Shown: positions 16,771 through 24,685, counted from the first letter of the stretch. The stretch: DNA of 27,337 bases from SIG565 sp964607025 (GCA_964607025.1 CAZSIL010000022.1:1-27337); one strand, 5' to 3'. Made by a program: numbers and translations. Notes: a model not told the origin generated them from the letters alone.

Positions 16771-16799
16771 GTTATACACTAAAATTTATGTTATGTCAA
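16771..16799 (-). promoter_or_regulatory. Sigma-A promoter inside the spoIIM-fabG intergenic region
   Basis: On the minus strand there is TTGACA (16794-16799), a 17-bp spacer and TATAAC (16771-16776). The -35 box overlaps one of the XerD-half-site-like 11-mers, so a bound recombinase would block it. Confidence 0.6.
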
Positions 16800-16801
16800 C
16801 C
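16791..16801 (+). other. XerD half-site-like 11-mer, copy C
   Basis: TTATGTCAACC matches the B. subtilis XerD half-site at 9 of 11 positions. It lies over the -35 box of the minus-strand promoter. The preceding 6 bp (TTTATG) and 11 bp (ATACACTAAAA) fit a dif layout loosely. Confidence 0.4.
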
Positions 16802-16806
16802 ATTAA

Positions 16807-16834
16807 TTTTGCGCCAAAAAACATTATGTAAACT
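16807..16834 (+). other. Candidate dif-like site, XerD half perfect (copy B)
   Basis: The right half, 16824-16834, is TTATGTAAACT, identical to the XerD half of B. subtilis dif. A 6-bp centre AAAACA and a left half TTTTGCGCCAA (5 of 11 to the B. subtilis XerC half) complete a 28-bp layout. XerC halves vary widely, so this is suggestive only. Confidence 0.4.
16818..16831 (+). repeat. 14-bp direct repeat, right copy (AAAACATTATGTAA)
   Basis: It is identical to 16679-16692. The short promoter-terminator unit lies between the two copies. Confidence 0.9.
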
Positions 16835-16836
16835 TA

Positions 16837-16847
16837 TTATGTAAACC
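16837..16847 (+). other. XerD half-site-like 11-mer, copy A
   Basis: TTATGTAAACC matches at 10 of 11 positions and repeats copy B directly with a 13-bp period. No XerC-like half precedes it. Confidence 0.4.
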
Positions 16848-16918
16848 ATACAATATATAGTTTTTTTATCTCAAAGCAAATCTATCAGTAGGGTTTTCAT
16901 GAGAAAAAATTTAATAAA

Positions 16919-16947
16919 TTGATTTTAATAATTATTTGTGTTATAAT
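16919..16947 (+). promoter_or_regulatory. Sigma-A promoter of the fabG-like gene
   Basis: TTGATT (16919-16924), a 17-bp spacer and TATAAT (16942-16947), with an extended -10 TG at 16939-16940. Transcription should start near 16954. Confidence 0.8.
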
Positions 16948-16977
16948 TACACTAAAATAAAATTAGGGGTAATTATT

Positions 16978-17715
16978 ATGAATAAAAAAACAGTTATTGT
17001 TACTGGCGGCTCAAAAGGCATCGGTGCCGATATCGCAATCCATTTTGCTGAAAAGGGTTACAACGTAGTTATTAATTACAATTCTTCATTGCAGTCCGCC
17101 CTACTCTTGCAACGTTCTTTAGCACAAAACGGCTATTCTGTTATCGCACACAAGGCAAACGTAACCAACAAACTTGAAGTTGAATTAATGGTAAAGGAAA
17201 CAATTTACCAGTTTGGCTCGGTTGACGTTATCGTAAATAACGCAGGGATTGCTTATGACGGTTTGCTCACCGAAACGGAAGATTATGATATTGATAACGT
17301 TATAAACGTAAACCTAAAAGGTGTTATTAATTGTTGCCGCGCAGTGTTACCGCATATGATTAAAAACAAATCAGGCAAGATTATCAATATTTCTTCAATT
17401 TGGGGTATTACGGGTGCTGCGTGTGAATCGGTATATTCAGCTAGTAAAGCGGGTGTAATTGGTCTTACGAAAGCACTTGCCAAAGAAGCGGGTCCCAGCG
17501 GTATTACCGTAAACTGCGTGGCACCAGGTATGATAGATACCCAGATGAACGCTTCTCTTACGGTTGAAGAAGTAAATGAATTTACAAATAAATTACCTAT
17601 ATCCCGTATAGGTACAACATCAGAGATCGCCGACACCGTTCTATTCTTAGCGTCCGATTCGGCAAACTACATAACCGGTCAGACAATTGCCGTTGATGGC
17701 GGACTTACAATTTAA
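16978..17715 (+). CDS. Short-chain dehydrogenase, FabG-like 3-oxoacyl-ACP reductase
   Basis: This 245-aa NAD(P)H-dependent reductase has the SDR cofactor motif TGGSKGIG (9-16), NNAG (87-90), N112, S140, Y153 and K157 (YSASK), so the catalytic tetrad is complete. FabG reduces 3-oxoacyl-ACP in fatty acid synthesis and the sequence is FabG-like throughout (CVAPGMIDT, ITGQTIAVDGG). Start ATG 16978 follows AGGGG. An upstream ATG at 16936 would lie on top of the -10 box and is rejected. It stands alone, with its own promoter and terminator and no fatty-acid genes nearby, so another SDR substrate is possible. Confidence 0.88.
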   Translation: MNKKTVIVTGGSKGIGADIAIHFAEKGYNVVINYNSSLQSALLLQRSLAQNGYSVIAHKANVTNKLEVELMVKETIYQFGSVDVIVNNAGIAYDGLLTETEDYDIDNVINVNLKGVINCCRAVLPHMIKNKSGKIINISSIWGITGAACESVYSASKAGVIGLTKALAKEAGPSGITVNCVAPGMIDTQMNASLTVEEVNEFTNKLPISRIGTTSEIADTVLFLASDSANYITGQTIAVDGGLTI

Positions 17716-17770
17716 TTGAAATTTAAAGAAATAAGACGGACTTTAAGGGTCGTACACTTGAGGAAAGTAA

Positions 17771-17803
17771 AAAAGCTGTGTAGAAAATTTCTACACAGCT
17801 TTT
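17771..17803. terminator. Bidirectional terminator after the fabG-like gene
   Basis: Perfect 16-nt arms (17771-17786 and 17788-17803) form a hairpin. It is followed by TTTTAATTTT on the plus strand and a T6 run on the minus strand. It serves the convergent fabG-like gene and the HTH regulator gene. Confidence 0.9.
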
Positions 17804-17852
17804 AATTTTGTCTCATATTATAATCCAATTTAACTGTTTAATAAACTCTAAT

Positions 17853-18857
17853 CTATCGTTTCGTATTTTTGCAAATTCTATAAATACCCACGCCAATAAA
17901 AATCAAACTCATAAACAAAAGCGATAATAAAATAATAAAGAGAACATTTCCGTTAATGTTTTGATCCCAGTTATAAAAATTAATTTCATAATGGTTTTCT
18001 GACAGGTTAAACAAGCGGTTCACAATATGCCCCGAAAAATAATAGACCGCCGTACTAAGCAACGTGCAGATGCCTGCCTTAATATATGAATCAAAACGGA
18101 GCATACATATAACACTGCAAAAAAAGACGGGGATGAATCCAAAACAGGTCATCTTTATTGCAGAGGTGAGCATAAATGGTTGCCAAACATAAATACTTAG
18201 CAGCAGTGAAATTGTAAGAAAAAATGTCATCACAAATGAAATCAAAAATCTAACAACTTTGATTTTTGATTTAGATAACAGCATCGGAAGAAACAACAAC
18301 GTGTATCCCATTAAAATTCCGATACATGCTGTTGGGAACCAAAACAAAGTATTTGTATATGCCGCACCGGTGTATAAAAGTAGACAAATCGAAACAAAAC
18401 TTGTTACCGAAAAAACCAACAGTTTTTTCGATTTGAAAAAGGATGTAAAGGTTGGGATAAACGAGTATCCGCAAAGCAGTGCAGTTAATATAATGAAGAA
18501 CCAAGATAGCGTGTGGTCTACGGCAAGGTTGCAAATGAAACAAATTAAGAGTGCGACTGCGTATGAAATTGTCGGAACCCAAAACCATATGCCGCGAATC
18601 ACACGGAATTTCCGCGCTTCGCGTTTCAGTCTTCTTGAATCTGTGTCGGTTGAGGCGGTAATCAATTCGTGCTCGCTTATATCGAGTACACGGCAAATAT
18701 CGGCGATTAAAGTAATGTCAGGATAGGACACGCCCCTCTCCCATTTACTTACTGCGCCTTCAGTAACAAACAGCATTTCCGCCAAATCTTTTTGCGAATA
18801 ATTTTTCTCGGTTCGTTTGATTTTTATGAATGAACCAAACGTTTTTTTATCAGTCAT
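17853..18857 (-). CDS. XRE-family HTH regulator fused to multi-pass membrane domain
   Basis: The 334-aa protein has an N-terminal HTH_3 domain (about 8-64: IKIKRTEKNYSQKDLAEMLFVTEGAVSKWERGVSYPDITLIADIC), a linker and then about eight hydrophobic segments from about 90 to 328. It should be a membrane-bound one-component regulator. The ligand or signal is unknown and its target genes cannot be read, although self-regulation is common in the family. The start has GGAGGTGG six bases upstream and its own promoter. It is monocistronic, downstream of mutS2 on the same strand and convergent with the fabG-like gene. Confidence 0.85.
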   Translation of the reverse strand: MTDKKTFGSFIKIKRTEKNYSQKDLAEMLFVTEGAVSKWERGVSYPDITLIADICRVLDISEHELITASTDTDSRRLKREARKFRVIRGIWFWVPTISYAVALLICFICNLAVDHTLSWFFIILTALLCGYSFIPTFTSFFKSKKLLVFSVTSFVSICLLLYTGAAYTNTLFWFPTACIGILMGYTLLFLPMLLSKSKIKVVRFLISFVMTFFLTISLLLSIYVWQPFMLTSAIKMTCFGFIPVFFCSVICMLRFDSYIKAGICTLLSTAVYYFSGHIVNRLFNLSENHYEINFYNWDQNINGNVLFIILLSLLFMSLIFIGVGIYRICKNTKR

Positions 18858-18878
18858 ATTCGACCACCTCCGTCCATC

Positions 18879-18907
18879 ATTCTACGGCAACAAAAGTTAT
18901 CCGTCAA
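18879..18907 (-). promoter_or_regulatory. Sigma-A promoter of the HTH regulator
   Basis: On the minus strand there is TTGACG (18902-18907), a 17-bp spacer and TAGAAT (18879-18884). The predicted start is near 18872, leaving a leader of only about 15 nt that holds the ribosome site. Confidence 0.7.
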
Positions 18908-18919
18908 TGGACTGTCAAG

Positions 18920-18945
18920 CCACCTCCCTTATTTTAACGAGGTGG
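18920..18945. repeat. Inverted repeat CCACCTC/GAGGTGG upstream of the HTH gene
   Basis: The 7-bp arms at 18920-18926 and 18939-18945 have a 12-nt loop. No T-run follows on either strand, so it is a poor terminator. In a mutS2 read-through RNA the CCACCTC arm is complementary to the HTH gene Shine-Dalgarno (18864-18870). Confidence 0.6.
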
Positions 18946-18959
18946 TATTAAAATCTTGT

Positions 18960-21341
18960 TTATCGGTTAATTTCGGCAATTGTTACGCCGTTTTCTCCTT
19001 CGCCAAACAAGCCAACCCTGAAAGTTTTAATTGATTTATGCCGTCGCAAATGAGCTTGTACGGCATTTCGTAATGCACCGGTACCCTTACCATGAATTAT
19101 AGTTATTGTGTTAATACCTGTCATAACAGCGTTGTCGATAAATCTGTCAAGCTCAATTATGCCTTCATCAGTTGCCATACCGCGCATATCAAACTCGGTA
19201 CTCGCCGTTCGTTCCATACCGGATTTAATGCCCGTAACAGTATGTTTACGGGATTCTTTTTTTGGTTCATTTTTAAGTAAAATTATATTTTTAATATCTG
19301 TCCATATCTTTATATTGCCGCAATTAACATATACTTTGCCGTCCTTAACATCAAGCACAGTACCGTTCTTTTCAATATCAGCAAGTTTAACACTATCACC
19401 GACCATTAAGTCGCGCGGTAAAACATAGCTTGTTTTCTTAACGGTTACAGGATTCGCATCATCTTGCATAGTATTAAGCGTACGCTGAGTCATTCGCGAT
19501 GCAGCTGTAAATGAGCCAGTATTTTCCCCTTTTGTTGCCTTTTTGCGAAGTTCATCAAGTTCATTTAAAAGCTCGTTTGACTTACGACGGGTATTTTCTA
19601 TAATATTTATTGCCTGTTCACGTGCTTTTAGGATGATTTTATCATATTCAGCGCTTAATAATTCCTTTTGCTTATCAGACTCGAGTTTCGCAGTAACAAG
19701 TTCGGCTTTAAGTTTAGATACCGCTTCCCTGTCACGTTGTGCGTTCTGACGTTCGGTTTCGAGAGAAGCAATTATATTTTCAAATCGTTTATTTTCTTCG
19801 GAAATATAACTTTTCGCGTTATCAATAACATCATCTGTAATACCGAGTTTGCTTGAGATAGCAAAGGCATTTGAGCGCCCCGGTACACCTATTAATAAAC
19901 GGTACGTGGGTTTTAGTGTGTCAATATCAAACTCGCAACACGCGTTTTCAACGCCATCAGTATCAATAGCATAGGATTTAAGCTCTGCATAATGCGTTGT
20001 TGAAGCCGTTCTGCAACCTTTTAAAGTAAGCTTATGCAGAATTGCGCGTGCTAAAGCGGCTCCTTCTATCGGGTCGGTTCCAGCGCCTAATTCATCGAGT
20101 AAAACCAAACTAAATGGGGTCGCCTCATTGAGTAGGTTTACGATATTAACCATATGAGAAGAAAAAGTTGAGAGAGATTGCTCAATACTTTGTTCATCAC
20201 CAATATCAACCAATATTTTATCAAAAATACAAATCTCACTTGAATCATCGCATGGAATCATAAGTCCACACATTGTCATTAGCGTCAACAAGCCAATAGT
20301 TTTAAGAGTGACGGTTTTACCGCCGGTGTTGGGTCCTGTAATTATAAGTGAATTAAAATCGATACCTAGTGTCAATGAAATCGGAACAACTTTATTTGAA
20401 TCAATCAAAGGATGCCGCGCATTTTTTAGCACAATACGGCCTGATGAATTAATTAAAGGCATGGTAGCTTTTTGTTTGTAAGCGAAATTTGCTTTTGCAA
20501 AAATTACGGCAAGTTTTATTAGAGCATTATAAGAATCTTTAATAGACTCTGCAAAGGTTGCCGACTCGGCAGACAATTCTGATAAAATGCGGTCGATTTC
20601 CTCTTTTTCTTTGAGTTTTAGAACGCGCAAATCGTTATTGATTTCAACAATCGGCATCGGCTCAATAAATAACGTAGCGCCCGATGATGAAGAATCGTGC
20701 ACAATGCCAGCAAATTCGCCGCGAAACTCGGTTTTAACAGGAACCACAAATCTACCGTCGCGTTGAGTAATAATCGACTCTTGCAAAAATTTTGCATAAT
20801 TGGGGCTTTTTATAATTCTATCAAGACGTTCTCTAATATTTACCGACGCCGAAACAATTTTTCGGCGAATATTACGCAACTCGGGAGAAGCATCATCATT
20901 TAGATCTTCTTCGTTTTTTATAGAGAAAAATATTTTATCCTCAAAATACTTATTAGTGGACAATTCTTCAAATAAGTAATCAATTTCTGTGTTACCGCCA
21001 ACTTCTGAAGAATTGTGCCATTCGGATAATAAACGGATAGCCCTTAAGGTTTCACCGATATCTAATAGTTCTTTAAAAGAAAGCACTGCACCAATACCGG
21101 CTCTCGAAAGTGCCGACGCATTGTTTACAGCTCGTCCAAACGGCGGAAATGTTGATTTAGCCAACATCTTATAAGCCGCAAAGGTTTTACCTAATTCCTT
21201 TGCAACTGTGTCTTCATCGGTGCTGATTTCAAGATTTAAAAGCTTTTCGGCGGCGTCAGGCAAAGACGTCTCGCGGGATAACATTTCAAGCACCTTATTA
21301 AGCTCGAGTGTGTTGGCATATTTTTTATGGTTATATGACAT
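18960..21341 (-). CDS. mutS2: Endonuclease/ATPase MutS2
   Basis: This 793-aa MutS paralogue acts on recombination intermediates and, in Bacillus, on stalled ribosomes. It has a core/clamp region (about 1-300), an ATPase with Walker A GPNTGGKT (336-343) and VLLDELGAGTDP as Walker B, a coiled-coil linker (about 510-600) and a C-terminal Smr nuclease domain with FDMRGMATDEG and IHGKGTGALR. The length is normal. I chose ATG 21341, seven bases after AGGAG, over an upstream TTG at 21359 that overlaps recO. It follows recO after 10 bp, so the two are likely cotranscribed. Confidence 0.96.
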   Translation of the reverse strand: MSYNHKKYANTLELNKVLEMLSRETSLPDAAEKLLNLEISTDEDTVAKELGKTFAAYKMLAKSTFPPFGRAVNNASALSRAGIGAVLSFKELLDIGETLRAIRLLSEWHNSSEVGGNTEIDYLFEELSTNKYFEDKIFFSIKNEEDLNDDASPELRNIRRKIVSASVNIRERLDRIIKSPNYAKFLQESIITQRDGRFVVPVKTEFRGEFAGIVHDSSSSGATLFIEPMPIVEINNDLRVLKLKEKEEIDRILSELSAESATFAESIKDSYNALIKLAVIFAKANFAYKQKATMPLINSSGRIVLKNARHPLIDSNKVVPISLTLGIDFNSLIITGPNTGGKTVTLKTIGLLTLMTMCGLMIPCDDSSEICIFDKILVDIGDEQSIEQSLSTFSSHMVNIVNLLNEATPFSLVLLDELGAGTDPIEGAALARAILHKLTLKGCRTASTTHYAELKSYAIDTDGVENACCEFDIDTLKPTYRLLIGVPGRSNAFAISSKLGITDDVIDNAKSYISEENKRFENIIASLETERQNAQRDREAVSKLKAELVTAKLESDKQKELLSAEYDKIILKAREQAINIIENTRRKSNELLNELDELRKKATKGENTGSFTAASRMTQRTLNTMQDDANPVTVKKTSYVLPRDLMVGDSVKLADIEKNGTVLDVKDGKVYVNCGNIKIWTDIKNIILLKNEPKKESRKHTVTGIKSGMERTASTEFDMRGMATDEGIIELDRFIDNAVMTGINTITIIHGKGTGALRNAVQAHLRRHKSIKTFRVGLFGEGENGVTIAEINR

Positions 21342-21351
21342 TATGTAACTC

Positions 21352-22092
21352 CTAAACAATGCTATAATAAAAGTCCAGTGTTTTAAAACGTTTTTCGGTT
21401 TGAGAGATTAAAAACCTTTCTGTAACCTTAGATAATCTTTTTGCCTTATCAAGCGGTATTTCAAAGAAGAAAAGTTTTTCAATGTCGGAATAAACTATAT
21501 ATTTCATTGCGGTAAGCAATGTCGAATCAAGATATATTCCGCCGTCACTTTCCATACGGCATTTTTTACAGGATAAAACACCTTCATCCGCATAAAAATA
21601 CATTTCGTTATCATCGTTACCGCCACATTGATTGCAAGACGATAAATCGGGCATATATCCCGAAATTGACAGTGCGCGCAGTTCAAAAATTCCTTTTAAC
21701 AGCGGTAAAGAAATTTTATCGGAATTTATATAATGAAGCGAATTAAGCAAAAGCCGCAGCATCGCTTCCGATTCGGCATCAGGCGGAGAGAGGGTTTCTG
21801 CCACTTCGCAAAAATACTGCCCGAGAGCAAGTTTTTTTATATCGCAACCAATTTTAAAAAAACTGTGTGACAGCACTGCATCGGCAACTCTATAAGATCC
21901 CTTGATATCACGCAATGTAAAATCAGAGTAGCACAGCGCCGATGTGGCTGAATTATATTTATTGGTAAGCCGTTTCGCATTGGATGCAAACGCCTTTATA
22001 ATTCCGTTATCCTTAGTTAAAAGTGTTAGAAGGCGGTCGTTCTCCCCCACGTCCGTCACTTTTATTACTAATGCCTGAGTTTTTATTTGCAT
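21352..22092 (-). CDS. recO: DNA repair protein RecO
   Basis: RecO loads RecA onto SSB-coated single strands in the RecF pathway. The 246-aa protein has an N-terminal OB fold (about 1-80, starting QTQALVI-like KTQALVIKVTDVGENDRLLTLLT), a helical domain and a zinc site with CNQCG and CKKC (about 153-178). AGGGA lies eight bases before the ATG. Its first 80 bp overlap the yqzL frame. The era-yqzL-recO order is typical of Firmicutes. Confidence 0.95.
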   Translation of the reverse strand: MQIKTQALVIKVTDVGENDRLLTLLTKDNGIIKAFASNAKRLTNKYNSATSALCYSDFTLRDIKGSYRVADAVLSHSFFKIGCDIKKLALGQYFCEVAETLSPPDAESEAMLRLLLNSLHYINSDKISLPLLKGIFELRALSISGYMPDLSSCNQCGGNDDNEMYFYADEGVLSCKKCRMESDGGIYLDSTLLTAMKYIVYSDIEKLFFFEIPLDKAKRLSKVTERFLISQTEKRFKTLDFYYSIV

Positions 22093-22189
22093 TTTTAAAT
22101 TCCCTACTGCCTTGTAATTTTTTGTATTCTATATAAAACTCAATATTGCCGGTTTTTGTGAAGTTTTTCCAAATATCTTCCAAGCTCAT
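22013..22189 (-). CDS. YqzL-like small protein, extended and overlapping recO
   Basis: This 58-aa product has the YqzL core near the start: WKNFTKTGNIEFYIEYKKLQ (about 7-26). YqzL proteins are short (about 45 aa), of unknown role, and encoded between era and recO, exactly as here. The ATG at 22189 is preceded by GGAGTGG. The last 27 codons run into recO out of frame, giving a polar Gly/Asn/Ser tail that is probably not conserved. Confidence 0.75.
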   Translation of the reverse strand: MSLEDIWKNFTKTGNIEFYIEYKKLQGSREFKNANKNSGISNKSDGRGGERPPSNTFN

Positions 22190-22257
22190 AATAACCACTC
22201 CGAAAATTTATGTGTTTATAATTTGCCCAAAAGAACAATGTGTATTATAGGAAATAA

Positions 22258-23178
22258 TTACTGATCCAAACCAAATGAATGGATCAAATTCTGACGGTTA
22301 CGCCAATCTTCCTTAACCTTTACCCATAGTTTTAAATCGGTTTTTATTCCAAAAAAATTTTCTAAATCATAGCGCGCCCGTGTGCCGACCTTTTTAAGCA
22401 TGGCTCCGCCTTTACCTATAACAATTCCTTTGTGTGACTCTTTTTCACAGTAAATACAAGCTTCAACACAAAGCAACGGCTCACCGCCCGCAGTATCGCG
22501 CTCATAAAACCGCTCAATATCAACCGCTATTCCGTGCGGAACTTCGCGGCTTAATAAATTAAGTAGTTTTTCTCTGATAATCTCGGAAACTAAAACCCTA
22601 TCGGGCTGGTCAGTAAAATCATCGGCAGCAAAATAATGTACCGATTCTTTTGCAAATTTTGATGCTTCATTAATTAATATGTCAACGCCGTCCCCTGTTT
22701 TTGCCGAAAACGGCACAACCGCATCAAACTCAAATTTTGACATATATGTACTAATTAGTTTAAACAAATCTTCTTTGTCTTTGAGTAAATCAATTTTATT
22801 AATCCCCAAAATAGCTTTTAGACCGCGGCGGTTAATTTCGACTATAAGTTCTTCTTCAGCGTGCGGTAACTCACCATCTTCGGTACAAAATTTGGTTGAT
22901 GCTTCGACAATTAACAAAACTGCATCAACGTCGGTAAGCCCAGAAGTTACCGCTTTTATCATATTTTCACCGAGTGTATTATGCGGTTTGTGGAAACCGG
23001 GTGTATCCATAAAAACGAGTTGCAAATCACCTTTATTAATCACGCCGCTGACTCTCGTCCTTGTGGTTTGCGGTTTATCCGAAACGATAGAGATTTTATG
23101 ACCGAGAGCTCGGTTTATAAATGAAGATTTGCCAACGTTTGGCCTACCAATAATGCTTATAAAAGCCGACGTAGTCAT
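22258..23178 (-). CDS. era: GTPase Era
   Basis: Era is an essential GTPase that binds the 3' end of 16S rRNA during 30S assembly. The 306-aa protein has G1 GRPNVGKSSF (about 11-20), G2-region PQTTR, G3 DTPGFH, G4 NKIDLL, and a C-terminal KH domain with GIVIGKGGAMLKKVGTRAR. It is complete. AGGAG precedes the ATG. It lies 10 bp after ybeY, the usual order. Confidence 0.98.
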   Translation of the reverse strand: MTTSAFISIIGRPNVGKSSFINRALGHKISIVSDKPQTTRTRVSGVINKGDLQLVFMDTPGFHKPHNTLGENMIKAVTSGLTDVDAVLLIVEASTKFCTEDGELPHAEEELIVEINRRGLKAILGINKIDLLKDKEDLFKLISTYMSKFEFDAVVPFSAKTGDGVDILINEASKFAKESVHYFAADDFTDQPDRVLVSEIIREKLLNLLSREVPHGIAVDIERFYERDTAGGEPLLCVEACIYCEKESHKGIVIGKGGAMLKKVGTRARYDLENFFGIKTDLKLWVKVKEDWRNRQNLIHSFGLDQ

Positions 23179-23188
23179 TTTATTTCTC

Positions 23189-23674
23189 CTAATCCTTAAT
23201 TAACGAAAGTCCTAAAAGGTCTAAAACATTTTCTTCTTTTTCGCGCATCCGCATTTTTTCAAGACCGCCATTTACGTGGTCATAACCCAGCAAATGAAGA
23301 ACCGAGTGCACTGTTAAATAGGCAATTTCACGCTCAGGGGAATGACCATACAAATCGGCTTGTTGAAACGCTTTTTCGGCACTTATGACGACGTCACCGA
23401 GCATCTTTGAGCCATTTTCAGGATTTATATCATACACCCCGTTTTCTCCTAAAGGAAATGACAAAACATCGGTTGGGGCATCTATTTTACGAAATTCCAG
23501 ATTGATTTCGTGAATTGCCTTGTTATCAACAAATGTAACATTGATTTCGGCATCACCCTCAAAGTTTTCAAGTTTAAGGGTGGCAATACATGCTTTTCTT
23601 ACCAAAATGCGTGTACCAGAAGGTAACTTAACTGACTTTTGTTTATCACAAATTATAACCTTAACCTTATCCAT
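23189..23674 (-). CDS. ybeY: Endoribonuclease YbeY
   Basis: YbeY is a zinc-dependent endoribonuclease in rRNA maturation and quality control. The 161-aa protein has the metal motif HSVLHLLGYDH (H...H...H) near residue 127 and the family region PTDVLSFPLG. Its ATG overlaps the phoH stop by one base (TAATG), so it is coupled to phoH. The pgpH, dgkA and cdd genes found between phoH and era in many Firmicutes are absent here. Confidence 0.96.
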   Translation of the reverse strand: MDKVKVIICDKQKSVKLPSGTRILVRKACIATLKLENFEGDAEINVTFVDNKAIHEINLEFRKIDAPTDVLSFPLGENGVYDINPENGSKMLGDVVISAEKAFQQADLYGHSPEREIAYLTVHSVLHLLGYDHVNGGLEKMRMREKEENVLDLLGLSLIKD

Positions 23675-24615
23675 TATTTTTTCTCATCTAACCTTTCGTA
23701 CGCCTTAATAATTTCCTGTACCAGTTTATGTCTTACGACATCGCGCCCGCTTAAACGGATAATCGCTATATCGTCAATATTTTTAAGAATATTCAAAATT
23801 GTTTTTAAGCCCGACGATTTGCCCGACGGCAAATCAACTTGAGTTATATCACCCGTTACAACAATTTTTGAGTTGTTTCCAAGGCGGGTTAAAAACATTT
23901 TCATTTGCTCGTTGGTGGTGTTTTGTGCTTCATCAAGGATTATAAAACTGTCTTCCAAAGTTCTGCCGCGCATATACGCTAAGGGCGCCACTTCAATATC
24001 GCCGCGTTCCTGACATTTCATAAAATTTTCTGCACCCAGCATATCAAAAAGTGCATCATACAGCGGTCTCAGATACGGGTCAACCTTTTGTTGAAGGTCA
24101 CCTGGCAGAAAGCCGAGACTCTCACCTGCTTCAACTGCAGGGCGTGTAAGCACAATGCGGCTGACGAGTTTTGAACGGTATGCCGTAACCGCCATGGCAA
24201 CGGCTAAATAGGTTTTACCCGTACCCGCAGGGCCCACTCCGATTGTAATGGTGTTGTCCTTTATAGCTTTGACGTATTTTTGCTGACCAAGAGTTTTTGG
24301 CTTAATCGGTTTACCCTTTCGCGTTACTGTGATACATTCTATATCTTTAAGTGCACTGACGTTTTCGCCGTTACCGTCATCAATCAATCCCATAATGTAA
24401 TTGATGTTTTGTAGTGTAATATTTTCTCCTTTTTCGATAAGGGATAGCAGTGCATTGACGGTATCTTCCGCCGGCGCAACACCTTCATCTCCGCGAATTT
24501 TAATTTCACCGCCGTGAGAAGTAATGGTAACGTCATAATTACTCTCTACTAATTTAATATTTTCATCGTAATTCCCAAACAGTGAAGAAATATAATTAAT
24601 ATCTTTAATTTTAAT
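23674..24615 (-). CDS. phoH: PhoH-family ATPase, start codon non-standard or lost
   Basis: This is the PhoH-like ATPase of the Firmicutes era cluster. The ATPase part has Walker A GPAGTGKT (128-135 if numbered from 24615), ILDEAQNTT and VVTGDITQVDLP. The frame stays open upstream to TGA at 24634-24636 and codes for the usual PhoH N-terminal KH-like domain (IKDINYISSLFGNYDENIKLVE...). That stretch has no in-frame ATG, GTG or TTG before ATG 24393, which would delete the domain and has no nearby Shine-Dalgarno. ATT 24615, with GGAAAG four bases upstream, gives 313 aa, normal for PhoH. A base change or indel is the alternative. Confidence 0.9.
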   Translation of the reverse strand: MKIKDINYISSLFGNYDENIKLVESNYDVTITSHGGEIKIRGDEGVAPAEDTVNALLSLIEKGENITLQNINYIMGLIDDGNGENVSALKDIECITVTRKGKPIKPKTLGQQKYVKAIKDNTITIGVGPAGTGKTYLAVAMAVTAYRSKLVSRIVLTRPAVEAGESLGFLPGDLQQKVDPYLRPLYDALFDMLGAENFMKCQERGDIEVAPLAYMRGRTLEDSFIILDEAQNTTNEQMKMFLTRLGNNSKIVVTGDITQVDLPSGKSSGLKTILNILKNIDDIAIIRLSGRDVVRHKLVQEIIKAYERLDEKK

Positions 24616-24685
24616 GATACTTTCCGTAAAGAATCAAACCCTTCAAAATATTATTCAAATTAATTATAACACAGGTTATTATAAA

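Noticed and set aside
16936..16977. Upstream ATG extending the fabG-like protein by 14 residues
   Set aside because: The promoter -10 box lies at 16942-16947, inside the extension, and AGGGG precedes ATG 16978.
18259..18726. 155-codon plus-strand frame opposite the HTH/membrane gene
   Set aside because: It is antisense to a well-supported gene and has no recognisable domain. The same holds for the long frames opposite potC (13233-13682), ruvB, era and ecfA1.
18920..18945. Inverted repeat as a mutS2 terminator
   Set aside because: No T-run follows on the minus strand and the loop is 12 nt, so termination there is unlikely.
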